DNA of 64,000 nucleotides from Branchiostoma belcheri (lineage: Eukaryota > Chordata > Leptocardii > Amphioxiformes > Branchiostomatidae). Positions 1 to 11,900 of this stretch are shown in pieces. Numbering within the stretch: the stretch's first letter is position 1; the number at the start of each line of letters is the position of its first letter. Position numbers and translations under genes: made by a program. Location of the stretch: the NCBI RefSeq assembly GCF_001625305.1, contig NW_017803943.1, forward strand, positions 2,719,515 through 2,783,514. The letters run 5' to 3'. A model generated the notes under the pieces. It was not told the DNA's origin. It searched no databases and saw nothing but the letters and a program-made list of their open reading frames with translations.

Positions 1-98
1 GTGAAGGTAAACATTATCATGTATTTGATTTGCAGATGTTACCTTTCTAGTATTGATAATGCTTAACCTTCTTAACCTTAATTCTTCTCCGTCCCCAG

Positions 99-385
99 CC
101 AACACTGCGTGCATCTCCCACCCGACGACAGTAGCAGGGGGCACCACGGTGAGGCAGGTGGGCGGGGTCAGCACCATGCCCACTCCCTGCTCCATCGGGG
201 GCGGCATCTCCCCAGCAGCCTTCTCCAACCAGACCACCAACGCCAACAACATGAACTACGGCGGGGCCGCGGGCGGGGGAGGGCAGTACGGCGGTGGCGC
301 CGCGGGCTTCGGGCAGGGCGCCATGATGCAGATGCAGGGCGGGGTCATGTTGCCAGGGCAACAAGTGGACGGACTGAACCATTAA
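99..385 (+). CDS. C-terminal exon of an unidentified Gly/Met/Gln-rich protein (partial)
   Basis: A pyrimidine-rich acceptor ending CCCCAG at 93-98 precedes an open frame that runs to TAA at 383-385. The exon enters in phase 1 and encodes about 95 residues. The first half is Thr/Val/Pro/Ser-rich with two Cys; the second half is low-complexity, rich in Gly, Ala, Asn, Gln and Met, ending GQQVDGLNH. Only the end of the gene lies in the window, so no domain can be seen and I do not recognise the family. Glycine-rich, Met/Gln-containing tails occur in RNA-binding and coactivator proteins, but that is too general to name a function. It is followed by a long 3'UTR and faces DPH5 tail to tail. Confidence 0.6.
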
Positions 386-824
386 CCTCAGCTTGCGGGT
401 AGTTTGTATTGCACGATCTCATGATCACTCCCCAGAGGACTGCATTTCACTGTTATCCAACCTTTTACTGCAAGGATTATATCAGTTTCAAACTCATGTC
501 ATTAGAACATAACTGCACCTGAGCATGTTGGCAGAAAGTACTGCGCCTGTGTGAACCTGTATTGTGCATAACAGTTATACTCACTACAAGAACATTTCTT
601 TAAGGTTGAATTTCCATATTTAAGGTTGACAATTGACACCCTGTGTATAGTTTTTAAATGTTGTGTTGGAAAAGGTACTGCCGACAATGGGCAAAACTCT
701 GATGCAACATTGACCAAACATGTAACGAAAACTGTGAAAAAAAATACAGGTTTCACACAGGCACAGAATGTTCTGCCGTCACTCTCGTTACTAGAACCTT
801 GTGTGTATCTAGACTCTTTGATCT

Positions 825-943
825 AATCTCCAAGCAGATGTTGGGGGAGAAGATTTTTTGACTGTTGGGTTTCTCTGAGAGTTGAAGGCCTGTCAGAGAA
901 ACCAGGCAGTCAAGAAAGGTATACTGCATCTGCTTGGAGATTT
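825..943. mobile_element. Foldback (MITE-like) element, CTCCAAGCAGA family
   Basis: Termini AATCTCCAAGCAGATG and CATCTGCTTGGAGATTT are reverse complements. Inside, TTTTTTGACTG...GAGAAACC is partly mirrored by GAGAAACCAGGCAGTCAAG. Length is about 120 bp, far too short for a transposase, so it is non-autonomous. No clear target duplication was found here. It belongs to a family with copies near 4.3, 22.4, 34.3, 35.9, 36.2, 50.8, 52.4 and 53.5 kb. Confidence 0.75.
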
Positions 944-2520
944 TTACCCAATGCTAACCTAAGGGGAGTGGATCAGTCTTGCATTGTCCCATATGCATTA
1001 TCACTTATGACGGGTAATAAGGATATGCGTTAGTGCTAGGTACATGTACACAATGTGGGAATATCAATGAACTCCAAGCAGAATGTATACTAACTCTTTC
1101 AAAAATGATCACTTCAAAGAGACGACAGAAACAATTCCTGTCCCCCAAATCATTGGCAAGAGCACATAGCATGTAAAGAGGAGCAGTAAGGTCTAAGAGA
1201 AATTAGCAGAAAACTACTTGATCACTATTGAGGTTGTCTCACATCTTTAGAACAGGAAACTGATGTGTTTGGGGAAAGCCAAGGGGCTTAAAACTAGGAT
1301 TTGGATGGGTAAGAAATAAGGACTTGGGTGTAAGGGTACAAAATTGTTAGAGAAAAAGTGTAGATATTTTACAAACATGACAAGTCAAACATCGAGCACT
1401 TTTCCAGCCCTACATACATGTATACGTAGTTGCCTGAAGTGATATTTTGCTAATGTGCCATTTCCTAGGGTTGCTGATGCTTTGCTCTACTTTCGTGCAC
1501 CTTTTTGCAAAATATCCAACTGCTTTGTGGATGCGACCGTAAAATGCTGTTTCTTACTTGTAACATTTCTTGTAAATTTGTTAAGCTTTAATAAGGGGTA
1601 GGGATAATGTTAGTTCAGGTTATTGTAGAGCACAATTTATGAACTTCAGTTCCTGATTTTGGGACTCAAACTGTTAGTCCACTATTTATTTGTGCTAGTA
1701 CCATTAACAATGGTAAGTAGGAACTTAGCTTAGCCATTGTTTGGGGTATTAATGTTATAGCTGTAAAGGGAGGCTAGGGAAATGGATTTCAGGTAACATG
1801 ACCTGCGAGTAAATGTATTTTTCAGGGGGGAAGGGGGGTATCTGGATAGAAAACACTGGTTACATTGCAAAAAAAGGCCAGTTTGTACAGCAACTGTAAA
1901 AATAAACTGAGACTTTAGGGGGCAAATTTAAACAAGTTTGAAGTTTGATTTACAAAACATGTAAACCTCTGAAAACTCTATAATTCTAAATGGATTATGA
2001 TTTCAAAATTCAGCCTTTACAGATATTACAGGTAGCTCTTCCCAGATACTACAGATAGAAATGTTGCAGTTTTGACTGGGATTTCTGTTTTCAAGTGGTA
2101 ATATTATGTTCTAATTAACTTTGAAGTGTGTTCAAAACAGCTTTCTTTTCAAACTAATAATCCAGCACAAGAAAACTACGGAAACTCAGCCCTGTAAAAA
2201 TATAGATTCTTCTGATGCAGCTTTTCATGTGCACATGTATGGTAGAAAGGGGCAGCATATTACCAGTAATAGAGCATTCCTAGTTCTGTTTGCTCCTCAG
2301 CGATACAATGATGCATTCTGGTGATCCTGCTTTCATTTTATGCAACTAGAAGCAGAAAAACATGTATCATTGAGCTATGGTTACTGTGTAATCTGCAAGA
2401 CTTGCCAGCGGTCAGTATAACTTGACCACGGAGTTATATCTTTGTACTACGTAAAATTAATTAGCCAACTGTGCATGTGAACTATATGTCTGGCCATTGC
2501 AGAAATGATATTTTGACTCC

Positions 2521-2542
2521 CGTGTGTGTGTGTGTGTGTGTG
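2521..2542. repeat. (GT)n microsatellite
   Basis: About ten uninterrupted GT dinucleotides within the 3'UTR. Confidence 0.95.
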
Positions 2543-2668
2543 AAGACTTCCTGTTTTCCACATACACTGCATTAAACATGGCCATGTTTTCTTTCTTCCA
2601 ACCCTTCTTTTAACATGTAAACATTAGCGTTTAGAAGTGTTCATGCACAACTTGGAAGGACACAATGA

Positions 2669-2674
2669 AATAAA
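2669..2674 (+). terminator. Polyadenylation signal AATAAA of the upstream plus-strand gene
   Basis: Canonical hexamer followed within about 20-30 bases by a T/GT-rich stretch (GTCATTTTGTACTGCTGTTTTGTTTCGTGTTT when read on), as expected for a cleavage site. It is the only perfect plus-strand hexamer near the end of the transcribed interval. Confidence 0.6.
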
Positions 2675-2690
2675 GGGTATGTCATTTTGT

Positions 2691-3057
2691 ACTGCTGTTT
2701 TGTTTCGTGTTTTACTGTCAAAGAGAATAAGGCAATTCATAGGCCAAATCAACATAATGTTTTTAACATAATGTAAGGTACAGACTTACCCCTCAGACTG
2801 TTTTCATGTTTATCTTACAGATTAGCAATAATAAGCAAGTGAAAGATCCTAAATGTGTATGTACAGCATTGTGGGTACTATGCCTGTCAAATGCATCTGG
2901 ATACGTAATACCGATAACTTGGATAAGAATGGTCTACACAAGAACTTACAAGTTGGGCCTTTATCTTTGACCTTGTGCCTGCACAGTTTGGAATCCTGAA
3001 CCCATGTACATCTCACAAGAAATCGCTTTACACACAATGCATACAAATACAAGACAG
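2691..3057. other. Intergenic spacer between convergent gene ends
   Basis: About 370 bp between the plus-strand poly(A) signal and the end of DPH5. No ORF of note and no repeat family was recognised. Confidence 0.5.
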
Positions 3058-3063
3058 TTTATT
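3058..3063 (-). terminator. Polyadenylation signal overlapping the DPH5 stop codon
   Basis: On the minus strand the last codon and stop read GAA TAA A, so AATAAA is built from the final coding bases plus the stop. No other AATAAA is seen on the minus strand between here and 2690. If it is used, the 3'UTR is only about 15-30 nt. Confidence 0.45.
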
Positions 3064-5686
3064 CCTCCACACGTACACTTCTGTCAAAGTTCTCCCTGTC
3101 TATGGCGAAGTGCCTGAGCATGTCTATCTCCAGCGGATGCATGTGTCCAGGGATGACCAGAGAGTGGAGCGGTCCGCCCATGTCCAGCTCAGTCAGCTGT
3201 GTCAGCGTGCCGGCTACGATCTGTTGTGTGTCCGTCCCAACTCTTGCCAAACCAACACAGACGGTGTCTTCCTCAATGGCTAGAGAACAGGATTAGAAAT
3301 AGATTCAGTTTACAGAGGATATAGGCTAAATACTAGACATTCAGTCAACAACATTTACAAATGTAGTACCTGGTAGTAACTTTTACAGTCTGAAGCAACA
3401 ACTCAGGCACTTGGAAAAAATGGTTACAGTGATCACAGTGGACAGGCAGTCACTAGCTCAGGTTTGACTATAATGCTGCTACTGGTATGTAGACTTGAAT
3501 CAACATTTAAGAAATGAGCTTTCTCAGGGTCATCCTAAGCACTCAGTCATGTACTGTCATATACATACATGTAGGTCATACCTTTCACCTTCAACATCAG
3601 ATCTATTTCTTAGTGTTCCCTTGCAGAACAAGAAGTAAAAATGGAGCTCACCAAGTTTTTCTGCTCCTTGCTCTCTTTTCTTCTGCACAATTTCCAGGAA
3701 CTGTTGGGCTGCTTGCTTCACCATCATGTAACGCGGGGGCTCGTAGATTTTCCTTCCCCTAGGAAACAAGATTATCGATGCAAGTGACCGGGGTTTTTGT
3801 AGCAATTAGAGTGATATAGCAGGGTCTGTCCCTAGGCATTGTCAAAAGTGTCAAGGCGCTTATACATGACAAACAGTCAAAGTACAGGAAAATCTAGTAC
3901 TTACTTCATCAGATTTTCTATAGACTGCTCTTTCACTTTGATATCTGAAAAATAGAGGAAAAAATCTGACATCAGACAAAGATACTATCTAAAATGTAAT
4001 GGTTCGTCTTTGAAATCATTTGTAGTGTAGTTTGTAATTGATACCTAATGCTGGTGTACTTCAAACTGGCAAAGAAACAGTGTACTTCAGCAAAACCAAA
4101 GGTTCCTATTACCTAACAAACAAAGTGTGTGCCATCCCTTCTCCCTGTTGGCTGCTATCTTGTCATAGTAGCTGTCAGGTTTCCAGTCGTCTGTCCAGAA
4201 CACCACAGACACAGTCTCACCAAAGTTATACAACTGTGGGAGGAAGAAGATCATATCTTAACAATATCTTAGCATGTTAAAGATTCAAATCCAACTTGGG
4301 TGGGGAAATGGTAACAGACTGGCCAATTTGATACTGTCTTACCCCCACCAAAAGCTCTGCTTGGAGATTAAAAGATTCCCCTGCTCTTGCCAGGCATCAA
4401 AAAGAGTGGGGTTCCTTCCTGATGTGAGTGGATCAAACCTTACAGTGTGGTCTTACACAGCTTGCACTTACTGTACAAACCTTGTGTGTTACACCTAAAC
4501 ACAGTTAAGTTACAATGGCCACACCTGGAGTCCACAGCAGCCAACAGCATTCATGATGGAGGCATTGTGGATGACCTTATATGGAATGTCCAGTTCTATT
4601 GCACGCAGCACGAGGTCACTGTGGGTCGTGGCACTACACAGAAAGGGGGGAAATAAGATTGTGATATACAACTGAATTACATTGATTTTACAACCTCTAC
4701 ATTTAAGTTTTGTTGCAAGAAATGTATAATGAACAATGCTACCACATCAATGTACTAGTATGATAAATTTTGTAAATGCTGCTTCCTATACATTGAAGTA
4801 GGAGTTGGCAAAACGACCTGTAACAGATAAGTGAAAGTCTATCCTTACCCAAAGGGGTCTCCAACCACTAGGAAGGCGATATCTTCCTCCTTGGCATCTT
4901 TAAAAATTGCATCTGTACAAAAAAACGTTCAAAGGTTTTGTTTGCATATGTTATCAAAAATCCAAGTGACTTATGAAAGAAAGCAGATACTAGTAGTCCA
5001 AGGGATTTGTGACCCTCCTTATAAACTTAATAGTCAGTCATAATATAAAGGACACAAATGTATATGTATTATATAATGACCATTGCTTTTTGTTGAAAAT
5101 TTGTCAAACAGACAGGAACTTTACCTGATTCTTGTTCCACCATGTCTCTGTCAGCAAGAATAACTTCTCTGCCGTAAAATTCCTCCTAAGGAAATTAACA
5201 TTTCACTGTTAGCCATTCACAGGAGGAAAAACGTAAGATTGTGAAATGATAGGGAAAACTGCTCATTTCTTGGCACCAACAGTTCAAGAAAGTCCTTGTC
5301 TTCATTCTTGAATACAGTTCAAAATTCATCGTTTGCGATTACGATGTAACGTTATAACTAGCCTAGTATGTTGAATTTGTGCCTCCTGTGGAAGCATTTA
5401 GAGCACAGGAATTTTAGGTCTGTTTTATTTTTCCCACCAGCTTCATTGGTTTCCTTCAAAAATCTGAGAACCAACAAATCAAATTGGTATGGCCTTCAAA
5501 TAGGAAATAGGAAGTCTGCTGGAAGCGCCCCCCTCCCCCACCAGCACTCACCAAAGCGTCCTTCCCACACGTGAGAATGGACGTGTAAGCCTCTAGAAAC
5601 ACTCGCTTCGACCTTCTCACAACCTCCAGACCCTTCACAGTGATGTCCTTCGCATCGCCAAGCCCGAGACCCACAAGATACAACAT
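3059..5686 (-). CDS. DPH5: Diphthine synthase (diphthamide biosynthesis methyltransferase), complete, 8 exons
   Basis: SAM-dependent methyltransferase that methylates the modified histidine of elongation factor 2 during diphthamide synthesis, in the cytosol (family knowledge). Exons in transcript order: 5686-5552, 5185-5125, 4912-4849, 4633-4525, 4233-4113, 3944-3905, 3758-3652, 3279-3059. They sum to 858 nt, i.e. 285 residues plus TAA, the same length as the human protein, and every junction has AG/GT and keeps frame. Visible landmarks are the N-terminal SAM-binding motif [31 protein letters not shown] near residue 85, [14 protein letters not shown] near 110, [21 protein letters not shown] and the late GLARVGTD. 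The Met at 5686 begins [11 protein letters not shown], the family start; an upstream in-frame ATG would add 17 residues and is unlikely. It is divergent from the aldo-keto reductase and convergent with the 5' neighbour. Confidence 0.97.
4287..4370. mobile_element. Degraded foldback element in DPH5 intron
   Basis: The right terminus CTCTGCTTGGAGATTA matches the CTCCAAGCAGA family. The left end (AATCCAACTTGGGTGGGG) is only loosely complementary to CCCCCACCAAAAGCTCTGCTTGG on the right. Internal words such as GGCCAATTTGATACTGTCTT recur in other copies. Confidence 0.5.
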
Positions 5687-5996
5687 TTTTCGGCAAAAAT
5701 GTGTTTCCGGATTCTGTTCACATGTGTCAGACGACAAAATTACGGGTCAAAGGTGAATAGCTAGCGACAGCAGTACATTTTTTGTGCCACAATAATTTGT
5801 ATAAAATTTATACATTTTGCGCTTTTTTGGGATTATGTTTTATTAAATTATTAGAATTATTAAATCATCTTAATTATTATCTTACGTTTTGGGGCAGTAT
5901 TATAAATAAAAGAGAATTTTGGTTGCAATTATCGAGAAAAATAAATCAGGCAATGGTATGTCTGCAGTGGCCAGCTTATTCCTATCTCAAGGAAAA
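5687..5996. promoter_or_regulatory. Divergent promoter interval between DPH5 and the aldo-keto reductase
   Basis: The start codons of two head-to-head genes lie about 310 bp apart (271 bp if the upstream reductase ATG at 5958 is used). No TATA box was identified with confidence. AT-rich sequence occupies 5790-5910, and a CCGGAAAC word, compatible with an ETS-type site on the DPH5 side, lies near 5707. A shared bidirectional promoter is inferred from geometry. Confidence 0.5.
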
Positions 5997-8900
5997 ATGG
6001 CTGCCAAAGTTTCGACTGAATGTGTTGTCCTGTCAAACGGAGTTAAAATGCCGATTCTCGGACTCGGTAAGTGTGTTTTGAAGGTCTTTTCGGATAACAT
6101 ATGTGTAGAGGGCTTACCACAGTGCTTTAACAGTGCACAGTAGGTTTGGGTAAGGTAGAAAACTGCTAAGGAAGGCAGGCTATTATGACAACTAGTAGTA
6201 CCACTATTTCCGGTCCCCTGGGGAGAACCCAATGCAAATACTAGAAATACAAAAGGTTTAGTAATAGCAGGGAGGTTCCAAAACCTCCTTGGTAATAGTA
6301 GATAGAAAACTCACTCTGAACTTGAAGCAGGATTTAATTGTAATTTTCCACATCGAAAAACTAGTAAAGTGCACTGTCAAAAAGTTTCATTTTCAGAAAA
6401 TGATTTTGCATGCCTATGATTTACTTTATAAATCATATTGGAGCATGGAGGTAGAAGAGAGCTCTTTTTTCTACCTCCATGATTGGAGCAAGGAGGGTAT
6501 AGGAGGGCTACCATCATGATTGGAGCATTTACATTCCTTCAAATACTTGAATTCTGAAAATGAAAGCCAGAGAAATCTTTCCCTTGCAGGTACATCCCAC
6601 CACGGAGGGTTTTCACAGTCGGCTGTCGTCTACGCGCTCAGGGATTGCGGGATCCGTCTCATTGACACAGCAAAGCGGTATGGCTGTGAGGAACAGCTCG
6701 GAACAGCCATCAGACAGAGCGGGGTCCCCAGGGAACAGATCTTTGTCACCACCAAACTGTGGCCGCTGGACTACGGGTATGAGTCCACGAAAACTGCATT
6801 CAAGGAGTCTTGTAAGAGGCTCGGTGTGGATTATGTTGGTAAGAAGGCTTTTCTTTTGCCGAGTTTCAACTTTCAACCCTTTTAATCTGTATCTGTATCT
6901 GTATAGCCTGTATAACCGCCTTTCAGCGTAACACAGTGCAGCTTCGACCAGCTTAATGTCTGCTGAGATACATGCATGTATCTGCATCTGCACCCTTCAA
7001 CGTAACACGCCAGCTTTGCAAGCATGCGGCATTGCAGCAGTTTGCAATCATTGCAGCAGCTTTGCAATCATTGCAGCAGCTTTGCAATCATTGCAGCAGC
7101 AGTTTGCAATCATTGCAGCAGCTTTTCAATCATTGCAGCAGCATAACTTGCAATCATTGCAGCAGCTTTGCAATCATTGCAGCAGCATTTCAATCAGAAT
7201 AGCATTGGGCCCAGAATACTCCCTTGCGGCACCCCCATATGCATGTGACACAGGTTAGCATAGAACATTTATTGTGTATATTTATCCATTGATGTAATGA
7301 TTTTGAATCCAGTTCTTCAACAATGGTAGAATGAGACATCTAATACAAAAATCAAATCCAATTTTCTTGACATTCATAGACCTTTATTTGATACACTGGC
7401 CTGACTGCCCTCGAGGAAAGGGACAAGACAACAGGACCATCCGCGCTGAGACATGGAGGGCACTGGAGGACTTGCACAGTAAAGGTAGGACACTGCAGTT
7501 CAGTTAGATGTTGAAAGGGGACGTTGCTGTACAGCTATACATGTACACTACCACCCTACAATGGTATAAAGGCATAAAACAATGTTGAACATAATGTAGC
7601 TACACATGTATATATATGTGGAATAATGGTTGGATCTTTAATATTGCTAAAATGCCTACAATTTTCTTTACTCACACTGGCAGAAATTTGTGCTTTGTAT
7701 TGAGTTTTTCATTCTTTGTTGTTCTGTTTACTCACAGGTTTGTGCAGAGCTATAGGAGTCAGTAACTTCCTCATCCCTCACTTGGAGCAGCTCATACAAG
7801 ACTGTACAGTAGTGCCTCATGTCAATCAGGTAGGGCAAACTGGGTCTGGATAGATGTTTTCAATCATCATACAGAATTCTAGAAATACCGTTCCACACTA
7901 AGTCATTCCTTGTCATACTAGAAACATCTAACATTTGTAAGTCTACACATGTAGCTTGTCAATAAAAGATGATAGTGGTCAACAAATTGGACAACTGGAA
8001 GTCTGGCACCATATTTAATGTTCTAACATTGTGTTCCCCTTGCAGGCATTTTATAACATAAAATCATTTATATTCGGATTCCACTTCACCCCTAATAGTG
8101 TGAATCGGTACTGGATCTTGGGAAAATCCCAGTTCACCCCTGCATCATCTAGTTCCATTATACTCCCTGCGAAGCCCATTAGAACCCAGTTCAGAATGAA
8201 TGACTCCTTTCCACTTTGCTGGAGATTATTTTCCATTCATCCCTTGTTCATGTTGCCCCCTGAGCTCTCAGCTTGGACTGGAGCCAACTTGTACTAGTAC
8301 CAAATGAATCATTATCAGTTACAGTAGGGGAGAATAATATTTAGGCCACGGCAAGTAAATTGTATGGATGACATCTACATGTGCATTGATTTTTTTTTCA
8401 CTTGGCGATTTGACACCACAAATACTAGTAGATATTAATTTGTTTATTTGTTTTAATGGAAATGTTGTCAAACTCCAACACTCGAACATTACTAGTATCA
8501 TATAATATGGAATCATTGGAATGCATGTACACACCCTAAGGCTTATACCTACATAACATTACGTACTTTGTACAATGTAAGTGATGAACGTAAAGTTTAT
8601 ACCAAATCACTTTGTACTAAAGCCTCTATTTCTCTTGTACACTGTCCAATGCAGAACTTATTGTGATATTTTCCATTCTTCTGTGATGTTACAGGTAGAA
8701 TATCATCCTTACCAAAACCCCAAAGACTTGATCAAGTTTTGCCAGGCACACAACATCACAGTGGAGGGCTACTGTCCTCTAGCCAAGGGCAGTGCACTCA
8801 AGGAGCCAGCCATCACTGCGATAGCCACTAGATATCAGAAGACACCAGCACAGATCCTCATACGCTGGAGTATTCAGGTTAGTCTATACAAGAAAAGATA

Positions 8901-11900
8901 CAGGAGTACCACACTTACATGTACCATGGGAATACAACTATTATGGCAAGGGGTACATTTTTGCCCTCTTCATCTGTTTCACAAATCAAACATCACTGCA
9001 GTAGCTTCAAAATACCAGAAGACACCAGCACAGATCCTCATACGCTGGAGTATTCAGGTTAGTCTATACAAGAAAAGATACAGGAGTACCAAACTTACCA
9101 CGGGAATACTACTATTATGGCAAGGGGTACATTTTTGCCCTCTTCATCTGTTTCACAAATCAAACATCACTGCAGTAGCTTCAAAATACCAGAAGACACC
9201 AGCACAGATCCTCATACATGTATGTTGGAGTATTCAGGTGAAGTATTAATTACTAAGTAAAATAAAAGTTACAGGTGTAACAGGCAGGGATATACCCCTA
9301 GCTGAAACTTACCCCGAGTACATTCTTGCCAGGGGCAAATTCTGGCCTGTTACACATGTAGCATCAAACAAAGATTTACATTTGTACTACTTTGTGCCTT
9401 GTCTTGTTTGACACAGTTATCACTTTAGGAGATGTATATTAATAGAAATTTTCTACAAGATGGTATAATTTAGAAAACAGTGAAGAAATATTCAGTTACA
9501 ATGTTGTTTCAAAAATAAAAAATAGAGCATTTTCAAGACCTTGAATTATCAGAAAATGTTGGCACTGGTTGTTGAATAAAAAAATCTTCTTGTACTGAGT
9601 AGGATCCTGTGTCCAAAGTTCCCAAAAGTTCTACCTTTTCCCCAACTCCTATTCATCCTGTTCCCTCCCTGTAACATTACTGAAACAGCCAAGAGAAAAA
9701 ACATAGCCACAAGATTTACAATGTTCCAGACTCACCTCTTAACAACCCACACCTGACATGAGCCCCTCTCACTTACACACTGACTAAGATGGACTACTGT
9801 AATCATACCTTACCTATTACAGAAGGAGACATTTGACCTGCTTTCTCTCTACAGTAATGTGGATATATCTCAGGTCTTACTAGAGGCTCTGCATGCCTCT
9901 TTTCATGATGCATAGCGAGCCGTGTTAATGCACCGTTAATTGTAGCTGGCTATACTTCAATGTTAAGCATTGTCAAGAAATGATCCATGAAATGTAATTG
10001 GCCACTTAAATCCTGCGTAGTGCGTTACTTGTTATCCTGAATTCATTGTCAAGCATTATTGAAAAGTCTTCGTACAGTGTAGTCAAACATATGCCAGATT
10101 GCCCCCAAAAATTGCAATGGAGTGTCCGGTATCCGGTGTCCACAGACTGCATGTAGTTTGACAGATACTCCATGAATGCGAAAGAACAACCCAAAAACAA
10201 CTTACATGTACTGTAATTATCATTTAGTTGCTAGTCTTCCTAAATTTCAGTGTTACCAGCCACCCTCCTAAATTCAGCGTAAAGCGTTGCCGGTATCCCC
10301 CTATGCTGACCCTCTTACTAAGTGGATATACATTGTCGGCCCACCTGGGAACCATTATAGACTCACTGTATTGGACCTCTGAAAAACTGGAACTCATTTC
10401 AGTGCAAGCTTAAAGCCAACTTTGTGAAACTAAAGACCCATTACTAGGCTTGGCTACCCAGTGTGGTTGGGAGTATAGGAATACCATCAATTTTACATGG
10501 ACCCAGTTTGTTTCAGCGATATGTTAGCATTAAGGTTTATAGATTCGTGTAATGACCCTTGGCTAACTCTGAAGGATTTATGATCTATAGTTTCGAGTTC
10601 CATGGATTGACGCATAATCTTCTTTTTGAGTTTGAAAATCGGCTTACGTTGATGACACTTGGATTTGTAGAGAGCCACTATTATTGTTATATAAGTTTTT
10701 TACAGATATACCTGTGCAATGGGCATATTTTGGAGATCTACAGAGTTACAGTTGCTTATGACAAATGGACGTTATGCTTGTAACTTGAACTTGGTATAAC
10801 AAAATAAGGATATACTTGAGTTTTATTCTATTCAGGTGTTCCAGTATTTTGAACCTGTCCCTACATATCATGCCAGTACCACCGGTATGCAGTACTTTTG
10901 AGTACATGTATGTTGCCCACTCGTTTGATCTTTTCCAATGTCCCAAGACAGTAGTATCCACAGCCCACTGAAAGCATTGTAAATCAGGTACAGATGCACT
11001 TTACACAAGTTAGATGCTTGGAGAATGTGTTTCAACACCCTCTGCCAAGAGTTTTTTTTTTTTTCAAACTTCAAAGTTCACAGGTACTCTGGGGTATCAA
11101 TGTGGAAGCCAGATTTTATGACTGTGTGGTGCTTTTGTGCATAAAACATATCAGGGAAATACCACCATGGTGTAAAACACTACTCTACTCTTATACAAGC
11201 TGCATAACACAAGCACATTGTCAGAATGTACTGCACCTGTGCAAATCCTGTAATGTATTGTCCATAAGTGTGATGGGTTCTTAAGCACAAGATGTGGCAC
11301 CCCTAGCCAAAACCTAGGTGCTTATTTTCACAAGGATGCAACATTGGGAAACACTAGGGATTCAAACCTAGATCCTAACCACAAGGTCCTCTTTATGTTA
11401 AATCTTAACTTTGCTGACAGGTAACTAGTTACAGTACAGCTACTTCTTGTAACCCACAGATGAACTAAGTCAATGTGGAGTACTTCAAGGTACATTATTA
11501 ATCCCCCACCTCAGTAGAAGTAGGTTAATGTTCCCAGGTTAATGTATAACTTCATCATCATCAGCCCTCAGGAGTTTAGCTGTCATGACCTTTCCCTAGG
11601 CCATCCCAATTTCATTTGTTCTTCAATTTTTCAGGAAATCAATGAAGCAGATGGGTGTAAAATAAACAGGCCTAAATATCCTGTGATAGCCCCAACGGCC
11701 ACTATAGGAGCCACAAGTCAACATGCTAGTACTGGACTGGTTTATGATTCAAACAAAAAATTTTGAACTTTAAATAAAATCACTGCATTGCAGAAAAAAT
11801 GTAACAACTAGGACAACAAGAAGGACATCCTGTAAGTCTTGTGGTCAAAATATGAGCATTTTGTGGGTTGATTCACAACCAGAATGGTGCATGTACTTAT

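Larger units (their letters stand above)
386..2690 (+). other. Long 3'UTR of the upstream gene
   Basis: About 2.3 kb of AT-rich non-coding sequence follows the stop at 385 and reaches a canonical AATAAA at 2669-2674. No convincing coding exon is seen. It contains a foldback element (825-943) and a GT microsatellite (2521-2542). Assignment as 3'UTR is inference from the hexamer position; an earlier poly(A) site is possible. Confidence 0.5.

Noticed and set aside
7021-7200. CRISPR-like array
   Set aside because: Repeats are contiguous without unique spacers, in an animal intron; it is a minisatellite.
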